NCBI GenBank assembly: GCA_900547595.1
Contig: URHE01000014.1
Coordinates: 1 to 30,204 of the forward strand
Origin: an uncultured Desulfovibrio sp.
GTDB taxonomy: Bacteria > Desulfobacterota > Desulfovibrionia > Desulfovibrionales > Desulfovibrionaceae
Length of the DNA stretch: 30,204 nt
Reading direction: 5' to 3'
Each line of letters opens with the position of its first letter. Position 1 is the first letter of the stretch. Below the pieces are notes generated by a model, which searched no databases, was not told the origin of the DNA, and saw only the letters and a program-made list of their open reading frames with translations. This document shows positions 7,786-15,283 of the stretch, in pieces. Made by a program: the position numbers and the translations under genes.

Positions 7786-9024
7786 TGGCGCCAGCGCTTC
7801 CGGGATGACGGCAAAGACCGCGGGAGCGCCCGGCGCCAGCGTGCCCGTCCCGCGCGGAAAGCCCAGTGCCGCCGCGCCGTTGACCGTGAGCAGCCGCAAC
7901 AGCGCCCGGGGGGGAAGGTCAAGGCGCTCGCGCAGCAGGATGGCCTCATTTCTCACATCCAGGTCTTTGTTGGAAGTCAGGCCGTCCGTGCCCAGGCAGA
8001 GCAGTGTGCCGCTTTCCAGCAGGGCGCGCACCGGCGCCTCGCCCACGGCAAGGTTCCGGTTGGAGCGCGGGCACAGGCAGAGGGCCGCGCCGCTCGCCGC
8101 CAGGGTTGTGATCTCTTCCGCCGCAAGCTGGACGCCATGCACGGCCAGCACGCCCGGCCCAAGCAGCCCCAGCGCCGAGGCGAAGGCCAGCGGGCGCAGC
8201 CGGGGCGGCTGCCAGCCGGGCGGCAGCACGGTGCCCTCGTAGCAGGCGCGCAGGGCGCCCGCGCCCGTGGCGAGCAGCTCCGTTTCCTCCGGGGATTCCG
8301 CCAGATGGAAGCTGAATACGCGTCCGGCCCCGGCGCACCACTCCCGCGCCGCACGCAGGATGTCCGGCGCTGTGGAGTAGAGGGCATGCCCGCAGGGCGC
8401 GCATTCGTTTTCCAGCGCCGCATCCGCCGCTATTTCGGCGCGGCAGCGGGGCGGCCACGGGCGTCCCGCGTCAGTGAGCGGCGGCGCAAAGCCGAACCAT
8501 TCGCAAAAACGGCGCGTTTCCAGCCCGGCGGCGGTACTGGCCGCGCGCAGTATTGAGAGCGCGCCGGGGCTGGAGCCGCCCACATCCCCCACCCAATGTG
8601 TGCCGTCAGCGGCAAGGGCGGCGCAGGCGCGCGCCGCGGCCCTGTGCCGTTGCGCCGTTTCCTCGCCGTCCCGCGCCGGGGCGACGAGCTGGGGGATGAG
8701 ACTTTGCAGCCAGGCCGCAAAGCCGTGGCCCCAGCGGGTGCGCCCGGCGAGCCAGGAAAGTTGCAGATGGGTGTGCGCGTTCACGCAGGCGGGCATGAGC
8801 CGGACATCGCCCAGGTCCCGCACCTGCGTTCCGGCGGGGAGGCGCGCGTTTTTCCAGGTCCGCACCTCTTCCACCCGGCCCGCGCGCGTGAGGATGAGCG
8901 CGTCATCCAGCCGGGCAAGGGGCGCGAAGAGCGCCGCCGCGCCCCGCGCCGGGCCTTCCCCGGCGAGGGCAACGAGGCTCCGCGCCCGGAAGGCGACGGG
9001 GGGGCTGCTATCCGCGCGGTCCAT
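7783..9024 (-). CDS. Amidohydrolase, possible aminodeoxyfutalosine deaminase
   Basis: A 413-residue metal-dependent hydrolase of the cytosine deaminase/chlorohydrolase (TrzN-AtzA) branch. Metal-site motifs can be read in order: NAHTHLQLS (HxH), FHLAES, AVHGVQL, and GTDGLTSN with the catalytic Asp. The motif LCPRSNRNLAVGEAPV fits deaminases of this branch, including the aminodeoxyfutalosine deaminases (MqnX) of the futalosine menaquinone route. That pathway is common in sulfate reducers, so MqnX is a reasonable but unproven guess; no other mqn gene is in the window. Guanine- or adenosine-type deaminase activity is the alternative. The start lies two bases after the YitT-family stop, indicating co-transcription. 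The low-complexity, Ala-rich N-terminus is typical of GC-rich relatives. Confidence 0.75.
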   Translation of the reverse strand: MDRADSSPPVAFRARSLVALAGEGPARGAAALFAPLARLDDALILTRAGRVEEVRTWKNARLPAGTQVRDLGDVRLMPACVNAHTHLQLSWLAGRTRWGHGFAAWLQSLIPQLVAPARDGEETAQRHRAAARACAALAADGTHWVGDVGGSSPGALSILRAASTAAGLETRRFCEWFGFAPPLTDAGRPWPPRCRAEIAADAALENECAPCGHALYSTAPDILRAAREWCAGAGRVFSFHLAESPEETELLATGAGALRACYEGTVLPPGWQPPRLRPLAFASALGLLGPGVLAVHGVQLAAEEITTLAASGAALCLCPRSNRNLAVGEAPVRALLESGTLLCLGTDGLTSNKDLDVRNEAILLRERLDLPPRALLRLLTVNGAAALGFPRGTGTLAPGAPAVFAVIPEALAP

Positions 9025-9026
9025 GC

Positions 9027-9890
9027 CTAGCGGCCCTGGCGCGCGAACTGGCCGCCGGAGACGTAGAAGGTATTCTCGACGATGAAGAGCGCGTGCGGGT
9101 CAATGGTATAGACGAGGTTCTCCAGCCGCTTGAGGGCCACATTGTTGGTGACGGTGAGCAGTATCTCCCTGTCTGTGCCGGAATAGGCGCCCTTGGCGCG
9201 GATCATGGTGGCGCCGTACCGCTCGCTTGCCAGGATCGCCTCGCCGATCTCCTCGCCCCGGCTGGAAATGACCAGGACGAGCTTGCGGCGGTTGAACATG
9301 CCGAGCACATATTCCAGGGTCTGCGAGGCCACGAACATCATCAGGATGGAGGCCACGATGAGGTCCGCGGGCAGCCGGAAGGCGCCGATGAGAAAGAGGG
9401 TGGCGTTGAAGAGAAAGTTGAACTGCCCGATGGGGATGTTCCAGCGTTCCTTGAGCAGGATGGCAAAGACATCCGTGCCGCCGCTGCTGCCGAGGGTGCG
9501 GAGCATGATGCCCGAGGCCGCGCCATTGAGCACCCCGCCCACGAGCGCCGCGTACACGTCATTGGTAAAGGTCAGCTCGAACTGGAGGAACTGCCCGAAA
9601 ACGTTCATGGCCACGGTGCCGTAGAAGGTGTAGAGCAGGAAGCGCCGTCCCAGCAGGAACCAGCCGATGACATAGATGGGCAGGCAGAGGGCGAGATACC
9701 AGACGAGCGGCGGCAGGCCGTGCACCCAGTAGGTGAGCAGCAGCGCCACACCCATGACGCCGCCGGCGAGAAAGTTGTGCGGCGCGGCCACACCCTGCAC
9801 GCAGACCGTCATGAGAAAGGCGCCCAGCGTCAGCCAGAGCAGGTTCCACCAGACGGATTCGGTCCGTTTGCGGTTATAGGTGGTGAGCAT
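9027..9890 (-). CDS. YitT family membrane protein with C-terminal DUF2179 domain
   Basis: A 287-residue protein with five or six hydrophobic helices in its first 200 residues, including the glycine-rich LRTLGSSGGTDVFAILL motif typical of the YitT/DUF161 family. The last 80 residues form a soluble DUF2179-type domain (KLVLVISSRGEEIGEAILAS through FIVENTFYVSG). The physiological role is not known for the family as a whole; some members have been discussed as transporters. I chose the ATG at 9890; no strong ribosome site precedes it, but it lies 14 bases after the TauE/SafE stop, so translation may be coupled. A much longer open frame to 11150 is an artefact of high GC. Confidence 0.87.
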   Translation of the reverse strand: MLTTYNRKRTESVWWNLLWLTLGAFLMTVCVQGVAAPHNFLAGGVMGVALLLTYWVHGLPPLVWYLALCLPIYVIGWFLLGRRFLLYTFYGTVAMNVFGQFLQFELTFTNDVYAALVGGVLNGAASGIMLRTLGSSGGTDVFAILLKERWNIPIGQFNFLFNATLFLIGAFRLPADLIVASILMMFVASQTLEYVLGMFNRRKLVLVISSRGEEIGEAILASERYGATMIRAKGAYSGTDREILLTVTNNVALKRLENLVYTIDPHALFIVENTFYVSGGQFARQGR

Positions 9891-9904
9891 GGCGGCGCGG
9901 GAGC

Positions 9905-10702
9905 CTAGAGAATATCCCAGAGCATTTTCAGGCCCACGACAATGAGGAACAGCGCGAAGGCCCGCTTGAGTTTGGCCGTGGGCAGGGCATGGGAGAGGCG
10001 CACGCCCAGCGGCGCGGTGAGGCAACTCGCCGCGGCGATGCCGAAAAGCGCCCAGAGATGGACGAAACCGAGCGTTTCGGGAGGCAGGCCGGGGCGATCC
10101 CAGCCGCCGACGATATAGCCCAGGGTGCCGGCCACGGCGATGGGAAAGCCGATGGCCGCCGAGGTGCCCACGGCGGTATGAATCGGCACGTTGCAGTAGG
10201 TCATGAACGGCACGGAAAGCGACCCGCCGCCGATGCCCACAAAGCTGGAAACCAGGCCGATGACCCCGCCCATGCCCGCCGTGCCGAGAAAACCGGGCAT
10301 GTTGCGGCTGGCCGGGGGGCGGTAGTTGGAAATCATCTGCGCGGAAATGGCGAAGAGGAAGCAGATGAAGAAAATCTTCAGGAACATGACGGGCAGATGG
10401 GTGGCCAGCAGACCGCCGAAGAAGGTGCCGAGCAGGATGCCGGGCACGATATGGCGGAAGATGTCCCATTTGACGGCCCCGCGCGCATGGTGCGCCCGCG
10501 CGCTGGAAATGGAGGTGAACATGATGCTGGCGAGGGACGTGCCGAGCGCGAGCTGCTGCACATACTGGGGCGGAACGCCCTGGGTGGGAAAGACGGCCAC
10601 GAGGATGGGCACGATGACCGTGCCCCCGCCCACGCCGAGCAGACCGGCAAGCACGCCGACCACGGCGCCGCAGCACAGATAGATGACAAGTGACAGAAGC
10701 AT
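9905..10702 (-). CDS. TauE/SafE family anion exporter
   Basis: A 265-residue permease of the sulfite exporter TauE/SafE family, with about eight membrane helices. The two internally repeated glycine motifs, GLLGVGGGTVIVPIL (near residue 20) and SFVGIGGGSLSVPF (near residue 145), are diagnostic. The family exports sulfite, sulfoacetate or similar organosulfur anions. In a sulfate reducer a sulfur anion is a sensible substrate, but this is inference. The start at 10702 is chosen because GGGGGAGA precedes it at good spacing and helix 1 begins at once; the open frame extends 43 codons further upstream with Arg-rich, unlikely sequence. It is the first gene of the four-gene minus-strand run. Confidence 0.9.
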   Translation of the reverse strand: MLLSLVIYLCCGAVVGVLAGLLGVGGGTVIVPILVAVFPTQGVPPQYVQQLALGTSLASIMFTSISSARAHHARGAVKWDIFRHIVPGILLGTFFGGLLATHLPVMFLKIFFICFLFAISAQMISNYRPPASRNMPGFLGTAGMGGVIGLVSSFVGIGGGSLSVPFMTYCNVPIHTAVGTSAAIGFPIAVAGTLGYIVGGWDRPGLPPETLGFVHLWALFGIAAASCLTAPLGVRLSHALPTAKLKRAFALFLIVVGLKMLWDIL

Positions 10703-10911
10703 GGCGTCTCCCCCGGCAGGATGGATGCGCGGCCGTCTCCGGCGCGCCCGTGGCGTTCTTTGCCCGCCCGGAGCACGGCGGCGGCTCCCTGCCCCGGTGA
10801 TGATACGTTGCCGCCGGCCGTCGGCCTGCATGATCCGAAGGCGCGGGCACGCCCACGGTAGTCAAAGGCCCCGGCGGCGTCAACCGCTTCAGGGGCGGGG
10901 AGGATTTTTTC

Positions 10912-10940
10912 TTTACAACGCCATGCGCGGCGCCTAGACT
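10912..10940 (+). promoter_or_regulatory. Sigma-70-type promoter for the pyrB operon
   Basis: A -35 box TTTACA (10912-10917) and a -10 box TAGACT (10935-10940) are separated by exactly 17 bases. The start point would fall near 10947, giving a leader of roughly 170 bases before pyrB that contains the putative attenuator. Confidence 0.6.
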
Positions 10941-10946
10941 CCGGCC

Positions 10947-11123
10947 ATGGATACCATGCCGGATGCCGTTGCCGCCGCGCGGCGTTTCGCGCGGGCCTTC
11001 CGGCCCGCAGTCTCCGCTGTTCCGGCGGCAGTCCCCCCGTTCCGCAGAGCGGGGCTTTTTTTTGCGCCGGCGGGTGGGGGCCGTTCCACCGCTCGCCAAG
11101 GAGGCCCCTCGCGCCATGCCTGA
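10947..11123 (+). other. Possible pyrB leader-peptide ORF
   Basis: An ATG-started frame of 58 codons (an in-frame ATG also lies at 10956) reads through the hairpin at 10991-11008 and the terminator at 11039-11063, and ends at a TGA eight bases inside pyrB. This layout resembles the E. coli pyrBI leader, where translation of a leader peptide prevents terminator formation. The predicted transcription start is close to this ATG and no ribosome site is seen, so it would have to be leaderless. It may be chance in GC-rich DNA. Confidence 0.25.
11039..11063 (+). terminator. Intrinsic terminator before pyrB, probable attenuator
   Basis: GTTCCGC (11039-11045) pairs with GCGGGGC (11049-11055) around an AGA loop, with two G-U pairs, and eight T's follow at once (11056-11063). 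It lies 53 bases before the pyrB start and no plus-strand gene lies upstream, so it can only act on the pyrB transcript. Pyrimidine-responsive attenuation is the natural reading. Confidence 0.65.
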
Positions 11124-12072
11124 CGACAATCGCCACCCCTGGCCGCACAAGGATCTGCTCGACGTGACCCAGCTTGAGGCCGACGAGGTGTTCCGGCTGC
11201 TGGACCTTGCCTCGGGCTTTCAGGAGATCAACCGGCGCCCGGTGAAAAAGGTGCCGACCCTCAAGGGCAAGACCGTGGTGCTGTTTTTTGCCGAAAACAG
11301 CACGCGCACCAAGACCTCCTTTGATATGGCGGCCAAGCGCCTTTCGGCGGACACCTTCGCCCTGGGCACCACCGGCTCGAGCATCAACAAGGGAGAAAGC
11401 CTCAAGGATACGGGGCTGACGCTTCAGGCCATGAACCCGGATGTCATCGTCATCCGCCACCAGTCGAGCGGCGCGGCCCAATATCTTGCGGAACTGCTCC
11501 CCTGCGGGGTGGTGAACGGCGGCGACGGCTGGCACGCGCACCCCACCCAGGCCCTGCTTGACTGCTTCAGCCTGCGCGAAATCTGGGGCAACGACTTTGC
11601 CGGGCGCGAACTGCTCATCCTGGGCGACATCGCCCACAGCCGCGTGGCGCGTTCCAACCTGCATCTGCTGCGCAAGCTCGGCGTGCGCGTGCGGGTGTGC
11701 GCGCCGCGCACCCTGCTTCCCGCGGGCGTGGACCACTGGCCCGCGGAGGTCTTTTCCGATCTGGACAAGGCCGTGGCCGGGGTGGACGCCGTCATGTGCC
11801 TGCGCTTGCAGCTGGAGCGGCAGCAGGCCGGGCTCCTGCCGGACCTTTCCGAATATTCCCGCCGGTACTGTCTTGATTTCCGGCATCTTGCCCTGGCAAA
11901 GCCCGGGGCGCGGGTCCTCCATCCCGGGCCCATGAACCGGGGGCTGGAAATTTCCAGCGCCGTGGCCGATGCGCCGGAATGTCTGGTGCTCCGGCAGGTG
12001 GCCGCGGGCGTGGCGACCCGCATGGCCGTGCTCTATCTGCTCGCCACACGCAATGAGGGAGGCGCCGCATGA
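11116..12072 (+). CDS. pyrB: Aspartate carbamoyltransferase catalytic subunit
   Basis: A 318-residue enzyme that joins carbamoyl phosphate to aspartate, the first committed step of pyrimidine synthesis. The carbamoyl phosphate motif STRTKTSF begins at Ser62; HPTQALLD and HPGPMNRG are the later active-site motifs. The length is normal (about 310). The start at 11116 follows AAGGAGG by eleven bases and matches the family N-terminus; a longer frame from 10963 reads through the leader terminator and is rejected. No pyrI regulatory subunit is seen. The stop overlaps pyrC by four bases (ATGA), so the two enzymes are translationally coupled, as in other bacteria whose aspartate carbamoyltransferase associates with dihydroorotase. 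Expression is probably controlled by the attenuator at 11039-11063. Confidence 0.95.
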   Translation: MPDDNRHPWPHKDLLDVTQLEADEVFRLLDLASGFQEINRRPVKKVPTLKGKTVVLFFAENSTRTKTSFDMAAKRLSADTFALGTTGSSINKGESLKDTGLTLQAMNPDVIVIRHQSSGAAQYLAELLPCGVVNGGDGWHAHPTQALLDCFSLREIWGNDFAGRELLILGDIAHSRVARSNLHLLRKLGVRVRVCAPRTLLPAGVDHWPAEVFSDLDKAVAGVDAVMCLRLQLERQQAGLLPDLSEYSRRYCLDFRHLALAKPGARVLHPGPMNRGLEISSAVADAPECLVLRQVAAGVATRMAVLYLLATRNEGGAA

Positions 12073-13331
12073 CGCTCTGCATCCGCAATGCCCGACATCT
12101 CGACGCGCCCGTGGACCTGCTGGTGGCTGATGGCCGGATCGTGACCATGACGCCCGCCGGGCATCAGGCGCCGCCGGACGGCTGTGAGCTTTTCGAGGCC
12201 GGGGGCCTGCGCCTGCTGCCCAGCCTTGCGGACGCCCATGTCCATCTGCGCGAGCCCGGCTACGAATACAAGGAGGACATCGCCTCCGGTCTTGACGCCG
12301 CCGCTCACGGCGGCTTCGGGCAGGTCATGTGCATGGCCAATACCAGGCCGGTCAATGACACGGCGTCGGTGACGCGTTTCATGCTTGAGCGCGCGCGTCA
12401 AAGCCACCCGCGGGGGCCGCGCCTTTTCCCCGTGGCCGCCGCGAGCGTGGGGCTGGAGGGCGCCGCCCTCGCGCCGCTGGCCGAACTTCACGAGGCGGGC
12501 TGCGTGGCCGTTTCCAACGACGGGCGCCCGCTGGAAAATGCCGAGCTGGTGCGGCGCATCATGGAATACGCGGCGGACCTCGGCATGGTGTTCATCGACC
12601 ACTGCGAGGACCCCCGCCTGGCCCGGGGCTGGCTGATGCACGAGGGCGACGTCAGCGGCATGCTCGGCGTCAAGGGGCAGCCCGCCGCGGGCGAGGCCAT
12701 CCAGGCCGCGCGGGACATCATGCTGGCCGAATATCTTGGCCTGCCGGTGCATATCGCCCATGTTTCCAGCCGCCTCACCGTGGACATCATCGCCTGGGGC
12801 AAGGCGCGCGGCGTCCGCGTCACGGCCGAGACCTGCCCCCACTATCTCCTCCTCGATGAGACGAGCCTTCAGGGATACAATGCCCAGGCCAAGGTGAGCC
12901 CGCCCCTCAGGACCGCCGATGACCGGGCCGCCCTGCGCGAGGCCGTGGCCTCCGGCCTTGTGGACATCCTGGTGACGGATCATGCCCCGCACGCGGCCCA
13001 TGAAAAGGACGAGACCCTGGATGCCGCCCCCTGCGGCTTCACGGGGCTGGACCTTGCCCTGAGCCTGACCTGGGGGCTGGTGCGCGAGGGCGCGCTCGGC
13101 GAGGCCGATCTGCACCGCCTCTGGAGCCGTCGTCCGGCGGAGATTTTCGGCCTGCCCTGGAACGGTTTCGCGCCCGGCGACCCGGCGGATTTTTTCCTGT
13201 TCGATGCTGACGCGGCCTGGACCGTGACACCGGAGAGCCTGCGTTCGCGCGGCAAGAACACGCCCTTTCTGGGCGTGGAGGTCCAGGGGCGCGTCCGGCA
13301 CCACTGGCTCGGCGGCGTCCGCCTCTTTTGA
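12069..13331 (+). CDS. pyrC: Dihydroorotase (class I)
   Basis: A 420-residue zinc hydrolase that closes carbamoyl aspartate to dihydroorotate, third step of UMP synthesis. Metal and active-site motifs are all present: DAHVHLREPG (HxHxR), VSNDGRPLEN, DHCED, HIAHVSS and the catalytic Asp in VTDHAPH. This separates it from the inactive dihydroorotase-like partners (pyrC') of some aspartate carbamoyltransferases. The length is typical of class I (about 425). The start overlaps the pyrB stop, with GAGGGAGG upstream. It is the second gene of the pyrimidine operon. Confidence 0.95.
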   Translation: MTLCIRNARHLDAPVDLLVADGRIVTMTPAGHQAPPDGCELFEAGGLRLLPSLADAHVHLREPGYEYKEDIASGLDAAAHGGFGQVMCMANTRPVNDTASVTRFMLERARQSHPRGPRLFPVAAASVGLEGAALAPLAELHEAGCVAVSNDGRPLENAELVRRIMEYAADLGMVFIDHCEDPRLARGWLMHEGDVSGMLGVKGQPAAGEAIQAARDIMLAEYLGLPVHIAHVSSRLTVDIIAWGKARGVRVTAETCPHYLLLDETSLQGYNAQAKVSPPLRTADDRAALREAVASGLVDILVTDHAPHAAHEKDETLDAAPCGFTGLDLALSLTWGLVREGALGEADLHRLWSRRPAEIFGLPWNGFAPGDPADFFLFDADAAWTVTPESLRSRGKNTPFLGVEVQGRVRHHWLGGVRLF

Positions 13332-13367
13332 GGCTGTCAGGCCGGGGAAGCGGCGCGGAACGCCTCC

Positions 13368-13580
13368 ATGGCGCGCATTGAGGAGATCGCCCGGGAATTC
13401 CTGTTGATGGTCAATATGGAGATGGAGCTTGCCGGAAACGGCGAGGTGGCCGCCGCGCTCACGGCGGGCATGAACGGACATCTTGCCAGGGCCATGAGCG
13501 CCGAGGCTCTGTATCGCGCTGTCGATGCCTGTCTGCATGGCGCCCCGGGCGCCGGTCAGGCGGGCGGGGCCGCATCCTGA
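13368..13580 (+). CDS. Small hypothetical protein in the pyr operon
   Basis: A 70-residue protein that I do not recognise. It is mildly acidic, with a helical, Met- and Ala-rich N-terminal half (REFLLMVNMEMELAGNGEVA) and a Gly/Ala tail. There is no signal peptide, membrane helix or cysteine pair. It starts 36 bases after pyrC and ends 11 bases before the MEMO-family gene, so it is probably co-transcribed. The ribosome site is weak (GGGGAAG well upstream), which lowers confidence in the start. It is kept as a gene because it fills an operon gap exactly, without overlap. Confidence 0.55.
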   Translation: MARIEEIAREFLLMVNMEMELAGNGEVAAALTAGMNGHLARAMSAEALYRAVDACLHGAPGAGQAGGAAS

Positions 13581-13591
13581 AGGAGAATGCC

Positions 13592-14476
13592 ATGCTTGTG
13601 CGTCAGCCGGTGGCGGCGGGCCGCTTCTATGCCGGGGCAGCCGACGCGTTGCGCCGCGAGGTGCGCCGGTTTCTTGCGCCCGTCGCCACATCCGGCGGTG
13701 AGGACGGAAACGCGGAAGCCGCTGCCGGCGGCGCCTTCCGTCCATGGGGCTGCATGCTGCCCCATGCGGGCCATGTTTTCAGCGGCGCCGTGGCCGGGGC
13801 AACGCTGGCCGGGCTGAAGTTGCCCCCCCGGCTGGTCATTCTCTGCCCGAATCATACGGGGCGGGGGCGCGAACTGGGGGTCTGGCCCGGCGGCGCGTGG
13901 CTCACCCCGCTGGGGGCCGTCAGCGTGGACGAGCCTCTGGCCGCGGCCCTCACGGCTTCCGACGGCGGTTTTGCGCCGGATGTCCATTCCCACCTGGGCG
14001 AGCATTCCATCGAGGTGCTCCTGCCCTTTCTTCAGGTGGCGCTGGACGATGCGGAAATTGCCATGGTGCCCGTCTGCGTGGGCACGCGGCATGCCGGAAC
14101 GCTTGCCCGCGCGGGGCGCGCGCTTGCCGCTGTGCTCGCCCGACCGGAAAATGCCGATGTGGGCCTGATCGTCAGTTCGGACATGAATCACTATGAGGAT
14201 GTGCGCCGGACGATGCAAAAGGACGCCCTGGCCCTTGAGCGGGCGCTGGCGGCCGATGCCGACGGGCTGTTGCGCGTGGTGGAGGAGGAAAACATCAGCA
14301 TGTGCGGGGCCGCCCCGCTGGCGCTGGCGCTGTATGCGGCGCGTGAGCTCGGGAAGGTGCGCGTGGAGCTGGCAGCGCACGATACCTCGGCCACGGCTTC
14401 GGGGGACACGCGGCACACTGTGGGCTATGCCGGGCTGCGCCTGCTGCTGGACCGGGGCGCATCCGTTCCCGGCTAG
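13592..14476 (+). CDS. MEMO1-family protein (AmmeMemoRadiSam system protein B)
   Basis: A 294-residue member of the Memo family, structurally related to extradiol dioxygenases. Motifs seen: LPHAGHVFSG, CPNHTGRG, EHSIEV, VSSDMNHYE and SMCGAAPLAL. By analogy with human MEMO1, which binds iron through His49, His81 and Cys244, the His of HAGH, the His of PNHT and the Cys of MCGAA are the likely ligands. Bacterial members often accompany an AMMECR1-domain protein and a radical SAM enzyme; neither is visible here. The start is preceded by AAGGAGA. Its function next to pyrB-pyrC is unknown. The stop codon begins the motif listed at 14474. Confidence 0.88.
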   Translation: MLVRQPVAAGRFYAGAADALRREVRRFLAPVATSGGEDGNAEAAAGGAFRPWGCMLPHAGHVFSGAVAGATLAGLKLPPRLVILCPNHTGRGRELGVWPGGAWLTPLGAVSVDEPLAAALTASDGGFAPDVHSHLGEHSIEVLLPFLQVALDDAEIAMVPVCVGTRHAGTLARAGRALAAVLARPENADVGLIVSSDMNHYEDVRRTMQKDALALERALAADADGLLRVVEEENISMCGAAPLALALYAARELGKVRVELAAHDTSATASGDTRHTVGYAGLRLLLDRGASVPG

Positions 14477-14490
14477 AGCGTTTTCGCAAA
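14474..14490 (+). repeat. Stop-codon-linked motif TAGAGCGTTTTCGCAA, copy 2
   Basis: The MEMO-family stop codon opens the string TAGAGCGTTTTCGCAAA, 15 of 16 bases identical to the copy at the amidohydrolase stop (7785-7769, minus). A looser relative, TAGGGCGTTTCTGAAAAA, occurs at 20012-20029 away from a gene end. Confidence 0.45.
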
Positions 14491-14523
14491 AAAGGCCGCC
14501 CCGCATGCGCGGGAGCGGCCTTT
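14488..14523. terminator. Bidirectional intrinsic terminator
   Basis: AAAGGCCGC (14491-14499) pairs with GCGGCCTTT (14515-14523), with further pairing inside around ATG. On the minus strand the stem runs into six T's, so it fits the NTF2-like gene best; on the plus strand three T's end the MEMO transcript. It lies between convergent genes. Confidence 0.8.
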
Positions 14524-14543
14524 GCTCTGTATTTGGGCCCGGG

Positions 14544-15002
14544 CTAGCGGATCTGGCAGTTGCCGTCCTTGCACTCCGGCGTGGCGATGACGGGCGTGGC
14601 CTGGAAGAGGACGACCTGTTCCGCGCCCTTGTTGTCGCCAAGCACCATGGTGTAGCGCATGAGCCCCTGGGGACGGGGCATCTCGGACGTGCCATGGAAA
14701 ACGCCGTTGGCCGTGAGCAGGCGCGTTTCGCCCACGCGCGTCTCACGGATATTGGTCAGCGTCATGCGGTCCACGATGAGCTTTTTGTCCCTGATTTCCT
14801 GAATGAAGTGCTCCTTGTCACGGATGTGGCCGTTGGAGCCGATATACCAGAAATTGGGCGCCAGAAGCTTCTCCAGCACCGGGATGTCGCCGGTCATGAC
14901 GGCTTCGGTGTATTGTTCCACAGGGTCTGTCTTGGCATGCACGACGCCGGCAAGGCAGAGGGCGAGGGCCAGAAGCAGGGGCACGAATTGGAAAAAACGC
15001 AT
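14544..15002 (-). CDS. Secreted NTF2-like (SnoaL/DUF4440-type) protein
   Basis: A 152-residue protein with a clear signal peptide (FFQFVPLLLALALCLAG, cleavage probably after VVHA near residue 23) and an NTF2-like fold domain: a helical start (VEQYTEAVMTGDIPVLEKLL), then PNFWYIGSNGHIRDKEHFI and beta strands. Such domains bind small ligands or act as enzymes, so no function can be assigned. The C-terminus has two cysteines (ECKDGNC), which could form a disulfide in the periplasm. The start at 15002 has AAGGAGG at proper spacing; the frame upstream is Arg-rich and not coding. It is a single-gene unit with its own promoter and terminator. Confidence 0.82.
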   Translation of the reverse strand: MRFFQFVPLLLALALCLAGVVHAKTDPVEQYTEAVMTGDIPVLEKLLAPNFWYIGSNGHIRDKEHFIQEIRDKKLIVDRMTLTNIRETRVGETRLLTANGVFHGTSEMPRPQGLMRYTMVLGDNKGAEQVVLFQATPVIATPECKDGNCQIR

Positions 15003-15083
15003 GGGAGTCCTCCTTGTCGCACGAAATCCCGCGGCGCGGCCACGGGCACGGCCTTCCCTGCATATCGGGGGCGTGCGGGGCAT

Positions 15084-15112
15084 TCTTTAAAGCCAAGCGC
15101 GGCGTCTGTCAA
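15084..15112 (-). promoter_or_regulatory. Promoter for the NTF2-like gene
   Basis: On the minus strand a perfect TTGACA (-35, 15112-15107) is followed after 17 bases by TAAAGA (-10, 15089-15084). The start codon is about 80 bases downstream. Confidence 0.5.
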
Positions 15113-15154
15113 CCGGGAAAACGGATTTCCGCGGCGGAAACGAAAAAAACGCAT

Positions 15155-15183
15155 TTGCCGTGGCTGCCGCTTTCTTCTAGATT
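15155..15183 (+). promoter_or_regulatory. Promoter for the cysteine synthase-family gene
   Basis: TTGCCG (15155-15160) and TAGATT (15178-15183) are separated by 17 bases. Each matches the sigma-70 consensus at four of six positions. The gene start is about 100 bases downstream. Confidence 0.45.
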
Positions 15184-15283
15184 GATTCCGGCGCGCGGGC
15201 CCGCCCGGAGGGGCCGTTGCCTGGGCGCCGTTTCTCCGCCGGGGGCAGACGTCCCCGCGCAGTGCCTCAGCTTTGGAGTGCCC

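Larger units (their letters stand above)
10703..11115. other. Divergent intergenic region between TauE/SafE and pyrB
   Basis: These 413 bases separate the minus-strand permease from pyrB. The pyrB-proximal part holds a promoter (10912-10940), a perfect 7-bp hairpin with TTCC loop (10991-11008), an intrinsic terminator (11039-11063) and the pyrB ribosome site AAGGAGG (11098-11104). The permease-proximal part, 10703-10900, shows no clear gene; a TTGACG at 10875-10880 region read on the minus strand is a weak candidate -35 with no good -10. Confidence 0.6.

Noticed and set aside
10991..11008. Perfect hairpin GCGGGCC-TTCC-GGCCCGC as the main terminator of the pyr leader
   Set aside because: No T-run follows; the downstream hairpin with T8 fits better. 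It may be an alternative or pause structure.
10963..11115. N-terminal extension of pyrB by 51 residues
   Set aside because: It would run through a terminator with T8 and lies before the good ribosome site at 11098-11104.
9027..11150. One 707-residue minus-strand protein ending in YitT
   Set aside because: The upstream part is Arg/His-rich and antisense to pyrB and out of frame with TauE/SafE; the YitT protein begins at 9890.
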